A DNA stretch of 64,000 bases, taken from contig NZ_BMKL01000001.1 in the NCBI RefSeq assembly GCF_014644315.1, positions 817,001 to 881,000 of the forward strand, in the 5' to 3' direction. Below the pieces are notes generated by a model. The model was not told the origin of the DNA. It worked only from the letters and a program-made list of their open reading frames with translations, and searched no databases. Shown in pieces: positions 37,724-47,232 of this stretch. The translations under genes were made by a program, and so were the position numbers. Source of the stretch: Tsuneonella deserti. GTDB taxonomy: Bacteria; Pseudomonadota; Alphaproteobacteria; Sphingomonadales; Sphingomonadaceae. Each line of letters opens with the position of its first letter. Position 1 is the first letter of the stretch.

Positions 37724-38776
37724 ATGGCCGTCAACACCAAGAACTGGCAGGAACTCAAGAAACCCAACAGCCTCGAAGTGAAGGACGCCGCGAAGGGCCG
37801 CAAAGCCACTTTCGTCGCCGAGCCGCTGGAGCGCGGCTACGGCCTCACCCTCGGCAACGCGCTGCGCCGTGTGCTCCTGTCGAGCCTGCAGGGTGCGGCG
37901 ATTACCTCGATCAAGATCGAGAACGTGCTGCACGAATTCTCTTCGCTCGCCGGCGTGCGCGAGGACGTTACCGACATCGTCCTTAACGTTAAGCAGATCG
38001 CGCTGCGGATGGAAGGCGAAGGCCCAAAGCGGCTGCAGCTTGCCGCCACTGGTCCGGGCGAAGTCACCGCCGGAGATATCGCTGTTTCGGGCGACATCGA
38101 GGTGATGAACAAGGATCTCGTGATCTGCCATCTCGACGAGGGCGCCAATCTCAACATGGAACTGACCGCCGACACCGGCAAGGGCTATGTCCCCGCGGTT
38201 GGCAATCGTCCGGTCGATGCGCCGATCGGGCTGATCCCGGTGGACAGCCTCTACTCGCCGGTTCGCCAGGTCAGCTACAAGGTCGAGAACGCCCGCGTCG
38301 GTCAGGAGCTTGATTTTGACAAGCTCTCGCTCTCGGTTGAAACCGACGGCACCGTCACTCCGGAAGACGCCGTGGCCTATGCCGCGCGCATCCTGCAGGA
38401 CCAGCTCGCGCTCTTCGTCCACTTCGAAGACGGCATCCCGCAGTCCTCGAGCCCGATGATCGGTCTCGCGGCGCAGCCGGAAGAAAGCGACGCCAACCAG
38501 CTCAACCGCTACCTCCTCAAGAAGGTCGACGAGCTGGAACTGTCGGTTCGTTCGGCCAACTGCCTCAAGAACGACAACATCATTTACATCGGCGACCTGG
38601 TCCAGAAGACCGAGGCCGAGATGCTCCGTACGCCAAACTTCGGCCGCAAGAGCCTCAACGAGATCAAGGAAGTCCTGAGCTCGATGGGCCTGCGCCTTGG
38701 CATGGACATCCCGGGCTGGCCGCCCGAGAACATCGAGGAAATGGCCAAGAAGCTCGAGCAGGAGCTGCTCGGCTAA
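37724..38776 (+). CDS. rpoA: RNA polymerase alpha subunit
   Basis: Scaffold subunit of RNA polymerase. The 350 residues contain the N-terminal assembly domain ([40 protein letters not shown] read as two adjacent parts) and a flexible linker near 235-260. The C-terminal DNA- and activator-binding domain holds [17 protein letters not shown] and [14 protein letters not shown]. Length is normal. A GGGGATATCC context precedes the ATG. Confidence 0.98.
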   Translation: MAVNTKNWQELKKPNSLEVKDAAKGRKATFVAEPLERGYGLTLGNALRRVLLSSLQGAAITSIKIENVLHEFSSLAGVREDVTDIVLNVKQIALRMEGEGPKRLQLAATGPGEVTAGDIAVSGDIEVMNKDLVICHLDEGANLNMELTADTGKGYVPAVGNRPVDAPIGLIPVDSLYSPVRQVSYKVENARVGQELDFDKLSLSVETDGTVTPEDAVAYAARILQDQLALFVHFEDGIPQSSSPMIGLAAQPEESDANQLNRYLLKKVDELELSVRSANCLKNDNIIYIGDLVQKTEAEMLRTPNFGRKSLNEIKEVLSSMGLRLGMDIPGWPPENIEEMAKKLEQELLG

Positions 38777-38864
38777 TCAGGCGACAAGGGGCATCGGCCG
38801 GACCCCTTCTTCCGGCCTGCATCGGGTTACCTGACACGGACCCCCTACGAACGGAGTACTGAAC

Positions 38865-39290
38865 ATGCGTCACGGACATTCGGGCCGTAAGCTGCAGCGC
38901 AAGAGCGGCCACCGCGCCGCGCTGCTGCGCAATCTCGCCGCCTCGCTCATCAAGCACGAGCAGATCCTTACCACCACGCCCAAGGCGAAGGAGCTGCGTC
39001 CCTACTTCGAGAAGCTGATCACGCTCGCCAAGCGTGGCGGGCTCTCCAACCGGCGTCTGGCGATGGGGCGCCTCGGCGACGAGACCCAGCTCAAGAAGCT
39101 GTTCGAGGTTCTGGCCGAGCGTTATGCCGGTCGCGATGGCGGTTACACCCGTGTCATCAAGGCTGGCATCCGCGCGAGCGACGCCGCGCCGATCGCGATC
39201 ATCGAACTCGTCGATCGCGATGTGGAAGCCAAGGGCCAGGACTCGGGCCCGGTGATGAACGCCGACGCGGACGAGTTCGAAGCCGCCTAA
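38865..39290 (+). CDS. rplQ: 50S ribosomal protein L17
   Basis: Protein near the peptide exit, last gene of the alpha operon. The 141 residues open [20 protein letters not shown]; the signature and [20 protein letters not shown] are normal. A short acidic tail (DADEFEAA) closes it. A hairpin GGCCGGA/TTCCGGCC lies in the 88-base spacer before the gene and a strong terminator follows. Confidence 0.97.
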   Translation: MRHGHSGRKLQRKSGHRAALLRNLAASLIKHEQILTTTPKAKELRPYFEKLITLAKRGGLSNRRLAMGRLGDETQLKKLFEVLAERYAGRDGGYTRVIKAGIRASDAAPIAIIELVDRDVEAKGQDSGPVMNADADEFEAA

Positions 39291-39311
39291 GTCGCGTAAC
39301 CAATCGAAAAC

Positions 39312-39347
39312 GAAGGGCCGGGGGCAATCCTCCGGCCCTTTTCTTTT
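39312..39347 (+). terminator. terminator of the alpha operon
   Basis: AAGGGCCGG and CCGGCCCTT pair around a short GC-rich internal loop, followed by TTCTTTT. It lies 22 bases after the rplQ stop and ends the ribosomal gene cluster. Confidence 0.85.
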
Positions 39348-39424
39348 GCCTGCGCGGGTCAGAGCGGTTGATGGGGCGGGCGCCTTGGGTAGAGTGGTGT
39401 GATCGATTCCAGGGAAGCTTCAGC

Positions 39425-41650
39425 ATGATCCTCCGCCCCACCGCGCTTGCCGGCGCCGTTTCCGCACTCGTCCTCGCCGCACCGGCTTTCGCGCAGTCCG
39501 TGACCGGCCATCATCCTACCGGAGAACACATGTCCACCACCGCGGTCGATCCCGCCAAGCCGGCCTATCCCAACACCGAGCGGGGCGACACGGTCGAAAC
39601 GTTGTTCGGCGAGGCGATCGCCGATCCCTATCGGTGGCTTGAGAACGACGTGCGCAGCGACCCCAAGGTTGCCGAGTGGGTGACGGATCAGAACAATGTC
39701 ACCGAAGGGTATCTAGCCACGTTACCGGGTCGCGAATGGTTCAAGCAGCGCATTGCGGAGTTGATGGACTACGAGCGCTTCGGCATCCCGGTAAAGAAGG
39801 GCACTCGCTACTTTTACACTGGCAACTCGGGCCTGCAAAACCAGAGCCCGCTCTATGTGCAGGAGGGTCTCGAAGGTGCCCGCCGGATCCTCATCGACCC
39901 GAATACATGGGCCGAGGACGGCGCCACTGCACTGAGCGACTGGGCTCCATCGCCGCAAGGCAAGTACCTCCTCTACAGCGTCCAGGACGGCGGAACCGAC
40001 TGGCGCATCTTCAGGGTTCTCGACGTGACCACCGGCCAGGAAACCGGTGACGAAATCCGTTGGGCGAAGTTTACCGGACTCGCCTGGGTGGGCGAGGAAG
40101 GCTTCCTCTATTCGCGTTTTCCGGAGCCCGAGCAGGGCAAGGATTTCCAGGCGCTCAATTACAACCAGGCCATCTACTACCACAAGCTGGGCGCCCCGCA
40201 GTCTGATGACCAGCTGGTGTTTTCCACCCCCGACCACCGCGAGTATGGCCACGGCATGAGCGTGTCGGACGACGGACGCTGGGGCTTTGTCACCAGCACC
40301 ATTGGCACCGATGCCCGCAACGAAGTGCAGGTGATCGACCTATCGCAGCGCGAAAAGCTGGGGTGGGCCTCCCGCCCTCTCGTCACCGGATTCGATAATG
40401 CGTGGTTCCCAGTCGAGACGATCGGCACCACGGCATGGTTCATGACCAACGCCCGCGCGCCGCGCTACCGCATCGTCAAAGTGGACCTGGCAGCTGAAAA
40501 GCCCGAGTGGACGACGGTGGTGCCTGAGCGGCCCGAGCCGATCAACGGCGCCTCCATCGTGGGCGACAAGCTGATCGTCACTTATCTCAAGGACGCGACG
40601 AGCCAGGCGGAAGTCTTCGCTCTCGATGGCAAACCCCAGCGCAAGATCGCGCTCGATGGCCTGGGCACCGCGGCTGGCTTCAACGGCCGCCCGGGTGATC
40701 CGGAGACGTTCTATTCGTTCTCGAGCTTCAATCGTCCGAGCACGATCTATCGGCTCGATCTGGCCAGCGGTCAAAGCACTCCGTTCGCGACGCCCAAGCT
40801 GACCTTCGATCCCGCTCGCTACACGGTCGAGCAGGTGTTTTATCCTTCGAAGGACGGGACGAAGATCCCGATGTTCATCGCCAAGCGCAAGGATCTCAAG
40901 GGCCCGGCGCCGACATTGCTTTATGGCTACGGCGGGTTCGATGTGTCGCTGACGCCGGGATTTTCGGCAACGCGCATGGCCTGGATGGAAGCCGGCGGCG
41001 CGTTTGCGCTCGCGAACATTCGCGGCGGCGGTGAATACGGCAAGGAATGGCACGACGCCGGCAGGCTCGCCAACAAGCAGAACGTGTTCGACGATTTCGC
41101 CGCCGCGGGAGAGTGGCTCAAGACAAACGGGGTGACGACAGCGAAGGGCCTCGCGATCGAAGGCGGTTCAAACGGCGGGTTGCTGGTCGGCGCTGTGGTC
41201 AACCAGCGGCCGGACTTGGTCGATGCCGCGCATGCCGCTGTCGGGGTGATGGACATGCTGCGGTTCGATCGCTGGACCGCGGGCCGTTACTGGGTGGACG
41301 ATTACGGGAAGCCAAGCGTCGAAGCCGATTTCAAGGTCCTGCGTAAGTACTCTCCATATCACAACATTCGCTCCGGAGTGGATTACCCGGCGGTCCTCGT
41401 GACCACCGCCGACACCGACGACCGCGTGGTGCCCGGCCACAGCTTCAAATATGCCGCAGCTCTCCAGGCGGCCGACGCGGGCGATAAGCCCCATCTGATC
41501 CGGGTGGAGACCCGCGCCGGACATGGAAGCGGCAAGCCGACTGACAAGGCGATCGAGGAAGGGGCGGATGTGCTCACCTTCCTGGGCAAATGGACGGGCC
41601 TGAAATTGCCGCCGCCCCCTGGCGATGCCGAGCCGATCATGGGGGAATAG
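39425..41650 (+). CDS. exported prolyl oligopeptidase family protease (S9A)
   Basis: Serine peptidase that cleaves short peptides after proline or related residues, probably in the periplasm. The 741-residue preprotein has a signal peptide (ALVLAAPAFAQS, cleavage after AFA). A POP-type N-terminal segment and beta-propeller follow (ADPYRWLENDV, NQSPLYVQEG). The C-terminal alpha/beta hydrolase domain has the nucleophile in EGGSNGGLLVG, Asp in TTADTDDRVVPGHS and His in RAGHGSGKP. The start ATG 39425 is chosen for its signal peptide; an in-frame ATG 19 codons earlier is not signal-like. Confidence 0.92.
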   Translation: MILRPTALAGAVSALVLAAPAFAQSVTGHHPTGEHMSTTAVDPAKPAYPNTERGDTVETLFGEAIADPYRWLENDVRSDPKVAEWVTDQNNVTEGYLATLPGREWFKQRIAELMDYERFGIPVKKGTRYFYTGNSGLQNQSPLYVQEGLEGARRILIDPNTWAEDGATALSDWAPSPQGKYLLYSVQDGGTDWRIFRVLDVTTGQETGDEIRWAKFTGLAWVGEEGFLYSRFPEPEQGKDFQALNYNQAIYYHKLGAPQSDDQLVFSTPDHREYGHGMSVSDDGRWGFVTSTIGTDARNEVQVIDLSQREKLGWASRPLVTGFDNAWFPVETIGTTAWFMTNARAPRYRIVKVDLAAEKPEWTTVVPERPEPINGASIVGDKLIVTYLKDATSQAEVFALDGKPQRKIALDGLGTAAGFNGRPGDPETFYSFSSFNRPSTIYRLDLASGQSTPFATPKLTFDPARYTVEQVFYPSKDGTKIPMFIAKRKDLKGPAPTLLYGYGGFDVSLTPGFSATRMAWMEAGGAFALANIRGGGEYGKEWHDAGRLANKQNVFDDFAAAGEWLKTNGVTTAKGLAIEGGSNGGLLVGAVVNQRPDLVDAAHAAVGVMDMLRFDRWTAGRYWVDDYGKPSVEADFKVLRKYSPYHNIRSGVDYPAVLVTTADTDDRVVPGHSFKYAAALQAADAGDKPHLIRVETRAGHGSGKPTDKAIEEGADVLTFLGKWTGLKLPPPPGDAEPIMGE

Positions 41651-41740
41651 TTGTTCAGGAAGCTGGTAACTTACCTTAACGAAAGCTGTCACGGCAATTC
41701 AGGAGCACCTCACGGCGAATCGCCTACTACGGTGGTCCAA

Positions 41741-41760
41741 GGCGAGAGAGACTTCTCGCC
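41741..41760 (+). other. hairpin in the leader of the Gly/Tyr-rich protein gene
   Basis: GGCGAGA and TCTCGCC form a 7-bp stem with a six-base loop 19 bases before the ATG, leaving GTGAGGTAA as the ribosome binding region. A smaller GGCG/CGCC stem precedes it. They may control translation of the exported protein. Confidence 0.45.
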
Positions 41761-41778
41761 CAACCTGTGAGGTAAGCC

Positions 41779-42339
41779 ATGAAGACCATTTCCAAAGCCC
41801 TGGTCGGAACCGTCGCGGCTGGCGCGATGGCTCTGGCTTCAGCCACTCCCGCGATGGCTCGCGACCGTCATGACGACGGCATCGACGCCGGTGACATTAT
41901 CGCTGGCGCGCTGGTGATCGGCGGCATTGCTGCTGTTGCCAGTTCGATCGGCAAGGACCGCTACAACGACTACGGCTATAACGGCACGTATGGCGGGCCG
42001 TACTACGGCGGCGGCCGTTACGACGATCGCTACGGCGACCGGTACGGCTACAACTACAACCGCTACGGCAATTCGCGCCAGGCGGTTCAGCAGTGCGTCA
42101 ATGCCGCCCAGCGCAGCGCCCGCGGCGCGCGGGTGACCGACATCCGCGATATCGACCGCAACCGCTACGGCTACCGCGTGAAGGGGACGGTCATCGTCAA
42201 CGAACGCGGCCGCGGCTGGGGCCGTGACTACAATTACCGCTACAATGGCCGCAACTACGATCAGGGCCGTTTCACCTGCGATGTCCAGTATGGACGGGTG
42301 GTGGACCTCGATTTCAGCGGCCTGCGCGGTTACCGCTAA
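41779..42339 (+). CDS. exported Gly/Tyr/Asp-rich protein, first of a paralogous pair
   Basis: A 186-residue protein with a clear signal peptide (VAAGAMALASATPAMA). Next comes DAGDIIAGALVIGGIAAVAS, a glycine-zipper-like hydrophobic segment that may insert in a membrane. A low-complexity stretch rich in Tyr, Gly, Asp and Arg follows (GGPYYGGGRYDDRYGDRYGY), then a small folded domain with two cysteines (VQQCVNAAQRS and FTCDVQYGRV). Function unknown; the layout suits an envelope protein. The next gene encodes a protein of the same plan. A terminator lies between them. Confidence 0.85.
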   Translation: MKTISKALVGTVAAGAMALASATPAMARDRHDDGIDAGDIIAGALVIGGIAAVASSIGKDRYNDYGYNGTYGGPYYGGGRYDDRYGDRYGYNYNRYGNSRQAVQQCVNAAQRSARGARVTDIRDIDRNRYGYRVKGTVIVNERGRGWGRDYNYRYNGRNYDQGRFTCDVQYGRVVDLDFSGLRGYR

Positions 42340-42365
42340 GCGCCAAGACGCCGCAGAGGCACGAC

Positions 42366-42407
42366 AGGCGGTTCAGGCTGTTGCAAGCCTGGACCGCCTA
42401 TTTTTTT
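42366..42407 (+). terminator. terminator between the two exported paralogues
   Basis: AGGCGGT-CAGGCT (42366-42379) pairs with AGCCTG-ACCGCCT (42386-42399) with one mismatch, loop GTTGCA, followed by ATTTTTTT. It is a strong rho-independent terminator, so the second paralogue must have its own promoter within about 50 bases or depend on read-through. Confidence 0.9.
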
Positions 42408-42457
42408 GGCATCATGCGGCGCTGGGCCGCGCGACCTGGATTAGGGATCCGCCGGTC

Positions 42458-43147
42458 ATGTTCTTTCGCTTCGCCAACGCCGCCGCCATCGCCGCGGTAG
42501 CCTCCATGACTGCGGCGCCGCTGGCTGCTGCAGATTTTCCGCGCACGAGTGTACCGACTGCATCGGGTATTTATGGCACGAACGCGGTAAACGCCCAGGA
42601 TCACCGCTGGCACCGGCGCGACCGGGTCGATGCGGGAGACGTGGTGGCCGGCGTGCTGGTCCTTGGGACGATCGCCGCAATCGCCAGCGCGGCGACGCGG
42701 GACAACCGGCGCGGCGATTACCGGTATCCGGAGCGCTATCCCTATCCAGACGATCGGTACGATTACCGCAACCGGCCGCTCGATTCGCGCTATGGCGACA
42801 GCCGCGGTATCGACCGGGCAGTGGACATGTGCGCGCGGGAGGTCGAACGCAATGGGCGACTCGATACCATCGAAGGCGCGGACCGCACCGCGACCGGTTG
42901 GCGAGTGACGGGGCGCTTGGCCAACGGGCAGGACTTCACCTGCTCGATCGGCAACGATGGGCGGGTCGAGACGGTCGACTACGGCGCGCGGGGCGCTTTT
43001 GACGACCGGCAGTGGGATGACGACAGCTACGCCGCGGCCCGCCGGGCCCAGGATGGCAACGCTTCGCCTGCATACCCCGGCGGTTCCGTCCCGGGAGATG
43101 CGCCCGACGGGGACGTTTATTACGGCGAATCCGCCTCTGGCAATTGA
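42458..43147 (+). CDS. exported Tyr/Arg/Asp-rich protein, second of a paralogous pair
   Basis: A 229-residue protein with a signal peptide (NAAAIAAVASMTAAPLAAA), then RVDAGDVVAGVLVLGTIAAIAS, which matches the DAGDIIAGALVIGGIAAVAS of its neighbour. A Tyr/Arg/Asp-rich linker follows (RYPERYPYPDDRYDYRNRP), then a two-cysteine domain (MCAREVERNG and FTCSIGNDGRVETVDYG), again as in the neighbour. It carries an extra 45-residue acidic tail. The duplication is clear by eye in domain order and in the hydrophobic segment. Function unknown. It lies three bases from a convergent gene. Confidence 0.82.
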   Translation: MFFRFANAAAIAAVASMTAAPLAAADFPRTSVPTASGIYGTNAVNAQDHRWHRRDRVDAGDVVAGVLVLGTIAAIASAATRDNRRGDYRYPERYPYPDDRYDYRNRPLDSRYGDSRGIDRAVDMCAREVERNGRLDTIEGADRTATGWRVTGRLANGQDFTCSIGNDGRVETVDYGARGAFDDRQWDDDSYAAARRAQDGNASPAYPGGSVPGDAPDGDVYYGESASGN

Positions 43148-43150
43148 GGC

Positions 43151-43771
43151 TCAGTCTTCGCGCTGCTCGCGATAGGCGGGCAGCGCGAGATGAAAGCGGA
43201 TGGCAGCGCCGCGAAGGGCGAAACCGCCAGCCCATGCCGCTCCCCAGGTGATGGCATCAGCCAGGTTGGCGAGCGAGCCGGCCACCGTGATGGCCGCTGA
43301 GAACGCGGCCGCCGTCACATAGAGTTCCGGGCGCATGATGATCGAGGGCACACCCGCGATGACATCCCGGGCCACACCCCCCGCGCAGCCGGTGACCACA
43401 CCCAGCACGGCGGCAGGCACTGGCGCCACTCCATAGGCGAGCGCCTTTGCGGTCCCGAGGACGGCGAAGGCGGCAAGGCCGGCCGCATCGGCCCACTCGA
43501 GCAATTCTCCTTCCCACCACTTGCGGGGGGTGAACCAAGCGATGAGCGCGGTGGCGAAAATGACCTGCGCTACCCAGGGGTTGTGCAGCCAGAATGCCGG
43601 AGCGCCCAGCAGCATGTCGCGCAAGGAGCCGCCGCCGACCCCGGTGACGAGGGCAAAAAAGCTCATCGTCACGAAAGTCTGTCGCAAGCGCGCCGCGAGG
43701 AGCGCGCCCGTGAGCGCGAAGATCGCCGTCCCGATGAGATCCAGCGCGGGCGGAAGGACGGCGGGCGTCAT
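43151..43771 (-). CDS. TRIC-like trimeric cation channel family protein (UPF0126)
   Basis: A 206-residue polytopic inner-membrane protein. It has about seven helices in two related halves, each with a glycine-rich GGSLRDMLLG or GGVARDVIAG motif, the hallmark of the UPF0126/YicG family, whose members are related to eukaryotic TRIC cation channels. Transport of potassium or glycine has been suggested for relatives, so the ion is not predictable. ATG 43771 overlaps the stop of the upstream PepSY-type gene as ATGA. Confidence 0.88.
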   Translation of the reverse strand: MTPAVLPPALDLIGTAIFALTGALLAARLRQTFVTMSFFALVTGVGGGSLRDMLLGAPAFWLHNPWVAQVIFATALIAWFTPRKWWEGELLEWADAAGLAAFAVLGTAKALAYGVAPVPAAVLGVVTGCAGGVARDVIAGVPSIIMRPELYVTAAAFSAAITVAGSLANLADAITWGAAWAGGFALRGAAIRFHLALPAYREQRED

Positions 43772-44433
43772 GCCACCACCCTGGCCCTGCGCCGCCGGAA
43801 CATCAGGATTGTGCCGAGAACCGCGCCGATCAGCGCCAGAAAGCCGAACACCACCACGAAGGCGTTGTGGCTGTCCTCGCGGGTCTGCAGGTCCATGATG
43901 TGGAGGCCCCACATCAAATCATAGAAGCGCCACCAGGACGTTCGCACCGCTTCGATCTCGCCGGTGTCGCGGTTGACGTAGACATGCGTTCCGTCGGCCA
44001 GGCTGACAAGCCAGGTCGCAATCGGTTCGCGCAGTTCGAGCGGTGCTTCATCGGCAGAAAACGCCCGGACGCTTTCTACCCGCTCGCCTCCCCGGATCGA
44101 GCTTGCGACCAGTTCGCGCGCTTTGGCGGCATCGATCGATGGAAGGACCGTTCCTGTCGCTGCGTCGACCCGTGAAACCTTCCCGTCGAAATGGGTCACG
44201 AGGGCGATGGCACGGCCTCGATCCATGAACGTCCTGACTTCGCTCACGTCCGTGGTGCCGGGCAACGGCAAGGCCCGCTCCTCAATCCTCAAGTCCTGCC
44301 CGCGCACAGTCTCGATGGGGCGCGCGACCATCACCAGGCCGCTTACGGTCCAGATGAGAACCGGGATGGCAGTCAGCCACGCAAGCCAGATGTGCCAGCG
44401 CGCAAACCGCGTCATCCACCGCTGCCGGGCCAT
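43768..44433 (-). CDS. PepSY-associated membrane protein
   Basis: A 221-residue protein with two helices flanking a periplasmic domain. The N-terminal helix is in WHIWLAWLTAIPVLIWTVSG, the C-terminal helix in VFGFLALIGAVLGTILMF followed by a basic RRRRARV end. The middle has the PepSY-like pattern DAAKARELVASSI and VYVNRDTGEIEAV. A W-rich cytoplasmic-interface motif WWRFYDLMWGLHIMDL precedes the last helix. Such proteins are often found beside iron or respiratory functions, but no such neighbour exists here. The end overlaps the TRIC-like gene. Confidence 0.82.
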   Translation of the reverse strand: MARQRWMTRFARWHIWLAWLTAIPVLIWTVSGLVMVARPIETVRGQDLRIEERALPLPGTTDVSEVRTFMDRGRAIALVTHFDGKVSRVDAATGTVLPSIDAAKARELVASSIRGGERVESVRAFSADEAPLELREPIATWLVSLADGTHVYVNRDTGEIEAVRTSWWRFYDLMWGLHIMDLQTREDSHNAFVVVFGFLALIGAVLGTILMFRRRRARVVA

Positions 44434-44434
44434 T

Positions 44435-45763
44435 TCAGGCGCCGAGCAATTCGCCGATTGCTCCCGCGGCCGCGATGCAGTCAAGGTCGCTCCACTCGCG
44501 CCCCATCACTTGCATCCCGCATGGCAACCCGCCGCTTTCTCCGACTGGCACAACGGTGGAGGGCAGGTCAGGAAACGTCGCCAGCCCGGCCCAGGCCAGG
44601 GCGTTCGCAAAGGGGCTGTCTTTGCCGTTAATGGTGATGCGCCGGTCGCGGATCGGAGTGTCGTCATGCGCATAGGCGACGAAGGGGAGGGGCGGGGCGA
44701 GCACGAAATCGTACTCTTCGAACAAGTCCGCCCACGCGTAGCGATTGCGTGCCTGGATATCGAGAAGGAGGTAATAGTCCGCCAGGTTCATGCTCTGGCC
44801 ATCGGGCCCGGGCCGTCCGCGCGCCATCGCGGCGTTGAGCAATCGCATGTAATTGGCGTGCTGTTCCGCGAGATCGGGGATCAGGTCGCTGCTACGATCG
44901 ACCTTGGCTCCCGCCTGCTCGACTGCTCCCAGCGCCGCTTCGATCGGATCACGCACGGAGGCGTCGACCTCGCTGACCGGGTGGTCGAGAATGGCCAGAA
45001 AGCGCATTTCCTTCAGCGTCCTCGTTCGCCGCGGCATTGGCTTGTCCGCAGTCACCTCCAGCAGGAGAGCGAGGTCCTCGGCAGAACGGGCGAGCGGACC
45101 CACGACCGACAACGGGCCGTCGTGCACCTCGCGCCCGCCAGTCATCGGATGCGCATGTCCCCGGCGGCTGACGAGCCCGAAGGTTGTCTTGTGCCCGAAG
45201 ATGCCATTGAAATGGGCCGGGTTGCGGATCGAACTGCCTATGTCGCTGCCGTATTCGGCGGGCACCATGCCGCTGGCCAGCGCGACGGCCGAGCCGCCGG
45301 ACGATCCGCCAGAGACGCGCGAATGGTCGAACGGGTTGTTGGTGCGCCCGTACACCGGATTGTTGGACTGCAGGTCGGCGAGATCGGGCGGGACGTTGGT
45401 CTTGCCGACTATGATCGCGCCTGCCTCCCTGAGCAGTTCGACCACCCGCGCGTCGCTGTTCACGATGTAGTCCTTGAACTGCAGATGCCCGAACGTTGTC
45501 GGCAGGCCGGCGACGTTGAAGCTTTCCTTCACCGTCATCGGCACACCGAACAGGGGCCTGTCTTCGGCGTCCTGGCCTTCAAGTGCCCGAGCAGCATCGC
45601 GCGCGCGGTCAAAATCGCGGACCACCACGGCATTCAGTGGGCCGTCGAGCGCCTCGATGCGCTTGATGCAGGCGTCCACCGCCTCGAGCGGCGACATTGC
45701 GCCCGAGCGGATTTGCGCCGCGGTCTCGATCGCGCCGGGCTCTTCGGTCAGTTTCGGAATCAT
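44435..45763 (-). CDS. amidase (amidase signature family)
   Basis: Cytoplasmic hydrolase of the amidase signature family, 442 residues. The Ser-cisSer-Lys triad is visible: Lys in GVPMTVKESFN, the Ser-rich loop SRVSGGSSGGSAVALASGM and the nucleophile in the GSDIGSSIRNPAHFNG stretch. The C-terminal part (LPSTVVPVGESGGLPCGMQV) is typical of amidases rather than of GatA, and no gatB/gatC lies nearby. The substrate is unknown. ATG 45763 is chosen because the 11 codons upstream are Arg-rich. It lies 58 bases after lpdA in the same direction. Confidence 0.87.
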   Translation of the reverse strand: MIPKLTEEPGAIETAAQIRSGAMSPLEAVDACIKRIEALDGPLNAVVVRDFDRARDAARALEGQDAEDRPLFGVPMTVKESFNVAGLPTTFGHLQFKDYIVNSDARVVELLREAGAIIVGKTNVPPDLADLQSNNPVYGRTNNPFDHSRVSGGSSGGSAVALASGMVPAEYGSDIGSSIRNPAHFNGIFGHKTTFGLVSRRGHAHPMTGGREVHDGPLSVVGPLARSAEDLALLLEVTADKPMPRRTRTLKEMRFLAILDHPVSEVDASVRDPIEAALGAVEQAGAKVDRSSDLIPDLAEQHANYMRLLNAAMARGRPGPDGQSMNLADYYLLLDIQARNRYAWADLFEEYDFVLAPPLPFVAYAHDDTPIRDRRITINGKDSPFANALAWAGLATFPDLPSTVVPVGESGGLPCGMQVMGREWSDLDCIAAAGAIGELLGA

Positions 45764-45821
45764 GCGGCTCTCCCTTTGGCGCAGGGATGCGCGCACGATG
45801 CCCGTGCGTCAAATGGGAGCG

Positions 45822-47219
45822 TCAAATATGGATCGGCTTGCCCTGGACGCCCATCGCCGCTTCCTTGAGCGCTTCGCTGTGCGTGGGATGCGCGTGACAG
45901 GTGTAAGCGATGTCCTCGCTGGTCGCGCCGAACTCCATCGCCAGCGCGGCCTCCGCGATCATCGTGCCCGCGACGCTGGCGATGCACCATACTCCCAGCA
46001 CCCGGTCGGTCGAGGCGTCGGAGATGACCTTCACGAAGCCTTCGGGCTCGTGGTTCGTCTTCGCGCGGCTGTTGGCGAGCATGGGGAACTTGCCGACCTT
46101 GATCTCTCCCTTGGCCTTCGCCTCTTCTTCGGTCAGGCCCACGCCGGCCATCTCCGGCCAGGTATAGACCACGCCCGGGATCACCGCGTGGTTCACGATG
46201 CCGGTCTGGCCGGCGACGTTCTCGGCGCAGGCGATGCCTTCATCCTCTGCCTTGTGCGCCAGCATCGGGCCGGGGATGACGTCGCCGATCGCCCATACGC
46301 CGTCGACGCTGGTGCGGAAGTCGTGATCGGTCTCGATCTGGCCGCGCTTGTTCACTTCCAGGCCGATGTTCTCGAGGCCGAGGCCCTCGGTGTTCGGCCG
46401 CCGGCCGATCGACACCAGGACGCAATCGGCCTCCAGTGTCTGGCCATCACCACCCGCCGCTGGCTCGATGGTCAACGTGGCGCGCTCGCCATCGACGGTG
46501 CAGCCAGTGACCTTGGTCGAGAGCATGAGGTTCATGCCCTGCTTCTTGAAAATCTTGGCCGCTTCCTTGCGCACGTCCATGTCCATGCCCGGCAAGAGCT
46601 GGTCGAGGAATTCGACGATGGTGACTTCGGCACCGAGGCGCCGCCAGACCGAGCCGAGCTCCAGACCGATCACGCCGCCGCCGATGACGACCATCTTTTC
46701 GGGCACCTTGCGCAGTTCCAGTGCGCCGGTGCTGTCGACGACCACCTGCTTCTCGTTGTCCACTTCCACGCCATTGAGCGGGGTGACGGAGGATCCGGTA
46801 GCGATGATGACGTTCTTCGCTGTGATCTGCTCACCGTCCACGTCCACGGTGTGCGCATCCACAAAGGAGGCGCGGCCCTTCTTCCAGTCGACCTTGTTCT
46901 TCTTGAACAGAAACGCGATGCCGCCGGTCAGTTGCTTGACCGCGTCGAGACGCTGGGCGTGCATTTGTTCGAGATCGAGACTGGGTTCAACGACGACGCC
47001 CATCTTCGCCATCATGCCGTTCTTCGCCGCGTCGTAGTACTCGCTCGCGTGAAGCATCGCCTTCGACGGAATACACCCGACATTGAGGCACGTACCGCCC
47101 AAGGTTTCCCGGCTTTCGACACAAGCGGTCTTCAGCCCGAGCTGCGCGGCGCGGATCGCGGCCACGTAGCCCCCGGGACCGGCACCGATGATGAGGACGT
47201 CGTAGTCGTATTCAGCCAT
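45822..47219 (-). CDS. lpdA: dihydrolipoyl dehydrogenase (E3)
   Basis: FAD enzyme that reoxidises dihydrolipoamide in 2-oxoacid dehydrogenase complexes. The 465 residues have the FAD-binding IIGAGPGGYVAAIRAAQLG near the start, the redox-active pair Cys44 and Cys49 in GGTCLNVGCIPSK, the NAD-binding GGGVIGLELGSVWRRLG, AIGDVIPGPMLAHKAEDEG, and the catalytic HAHPTHSEAL near the C-terminus. Placed 13 bases after sucB, it probably serves the 2-oxoglutarate dehydrogenase complex. Confidence 0.96.
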   Translation of the reverse strand: MAEYDYDVLIIGAGPGGYVAAIRAAQLGLKTACVESRETLGGTCLNVGCIPSKAMLHASEYYDAAKNGMMAKMGVVVEPSLDLEQMHAQRLDAVKQLTGGIAFLFKKNKVDWKKGRASFVDAHTVDVDGEQITAKNVIIATGSSVTPLNGVEVDNEKQVVVDSTGALELRKVPEKMVVIGGGVIGLELGSVWRRLGAEVTIVEFLDQLLPGMDMDVRKEAAKIFKKQGMNLMLSTKVTGCTVDGERATLTIEPAAGGDGQTLEADCVLVSIGRRPNTEGLGLENIGLEVNKRGQIETDHDFRTSVDGVWAIGDVIPGPMLAHKAEDEGIACAENVAGQTGIVNHAVIPGVVYTWPEMAGVGLTEEEAKAKGEIKVGKFPMLANSRAKTNHEPEGFVKVISDASTDRVLGVWCIASVAGTMIAEAALAMEFGATSEDIAYTCHAHPTHSEALKEAAMGVQGKPIHI

Positions 47220-47232
47220 TGTAACCTGTTCC

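Noticed and set aside
44123..45868. A 581-codon plus-strand open frame opposite the amidase gene
   Set aside because: Its sequence has no domain and the amidase signature on the minus strand is unmistakable.
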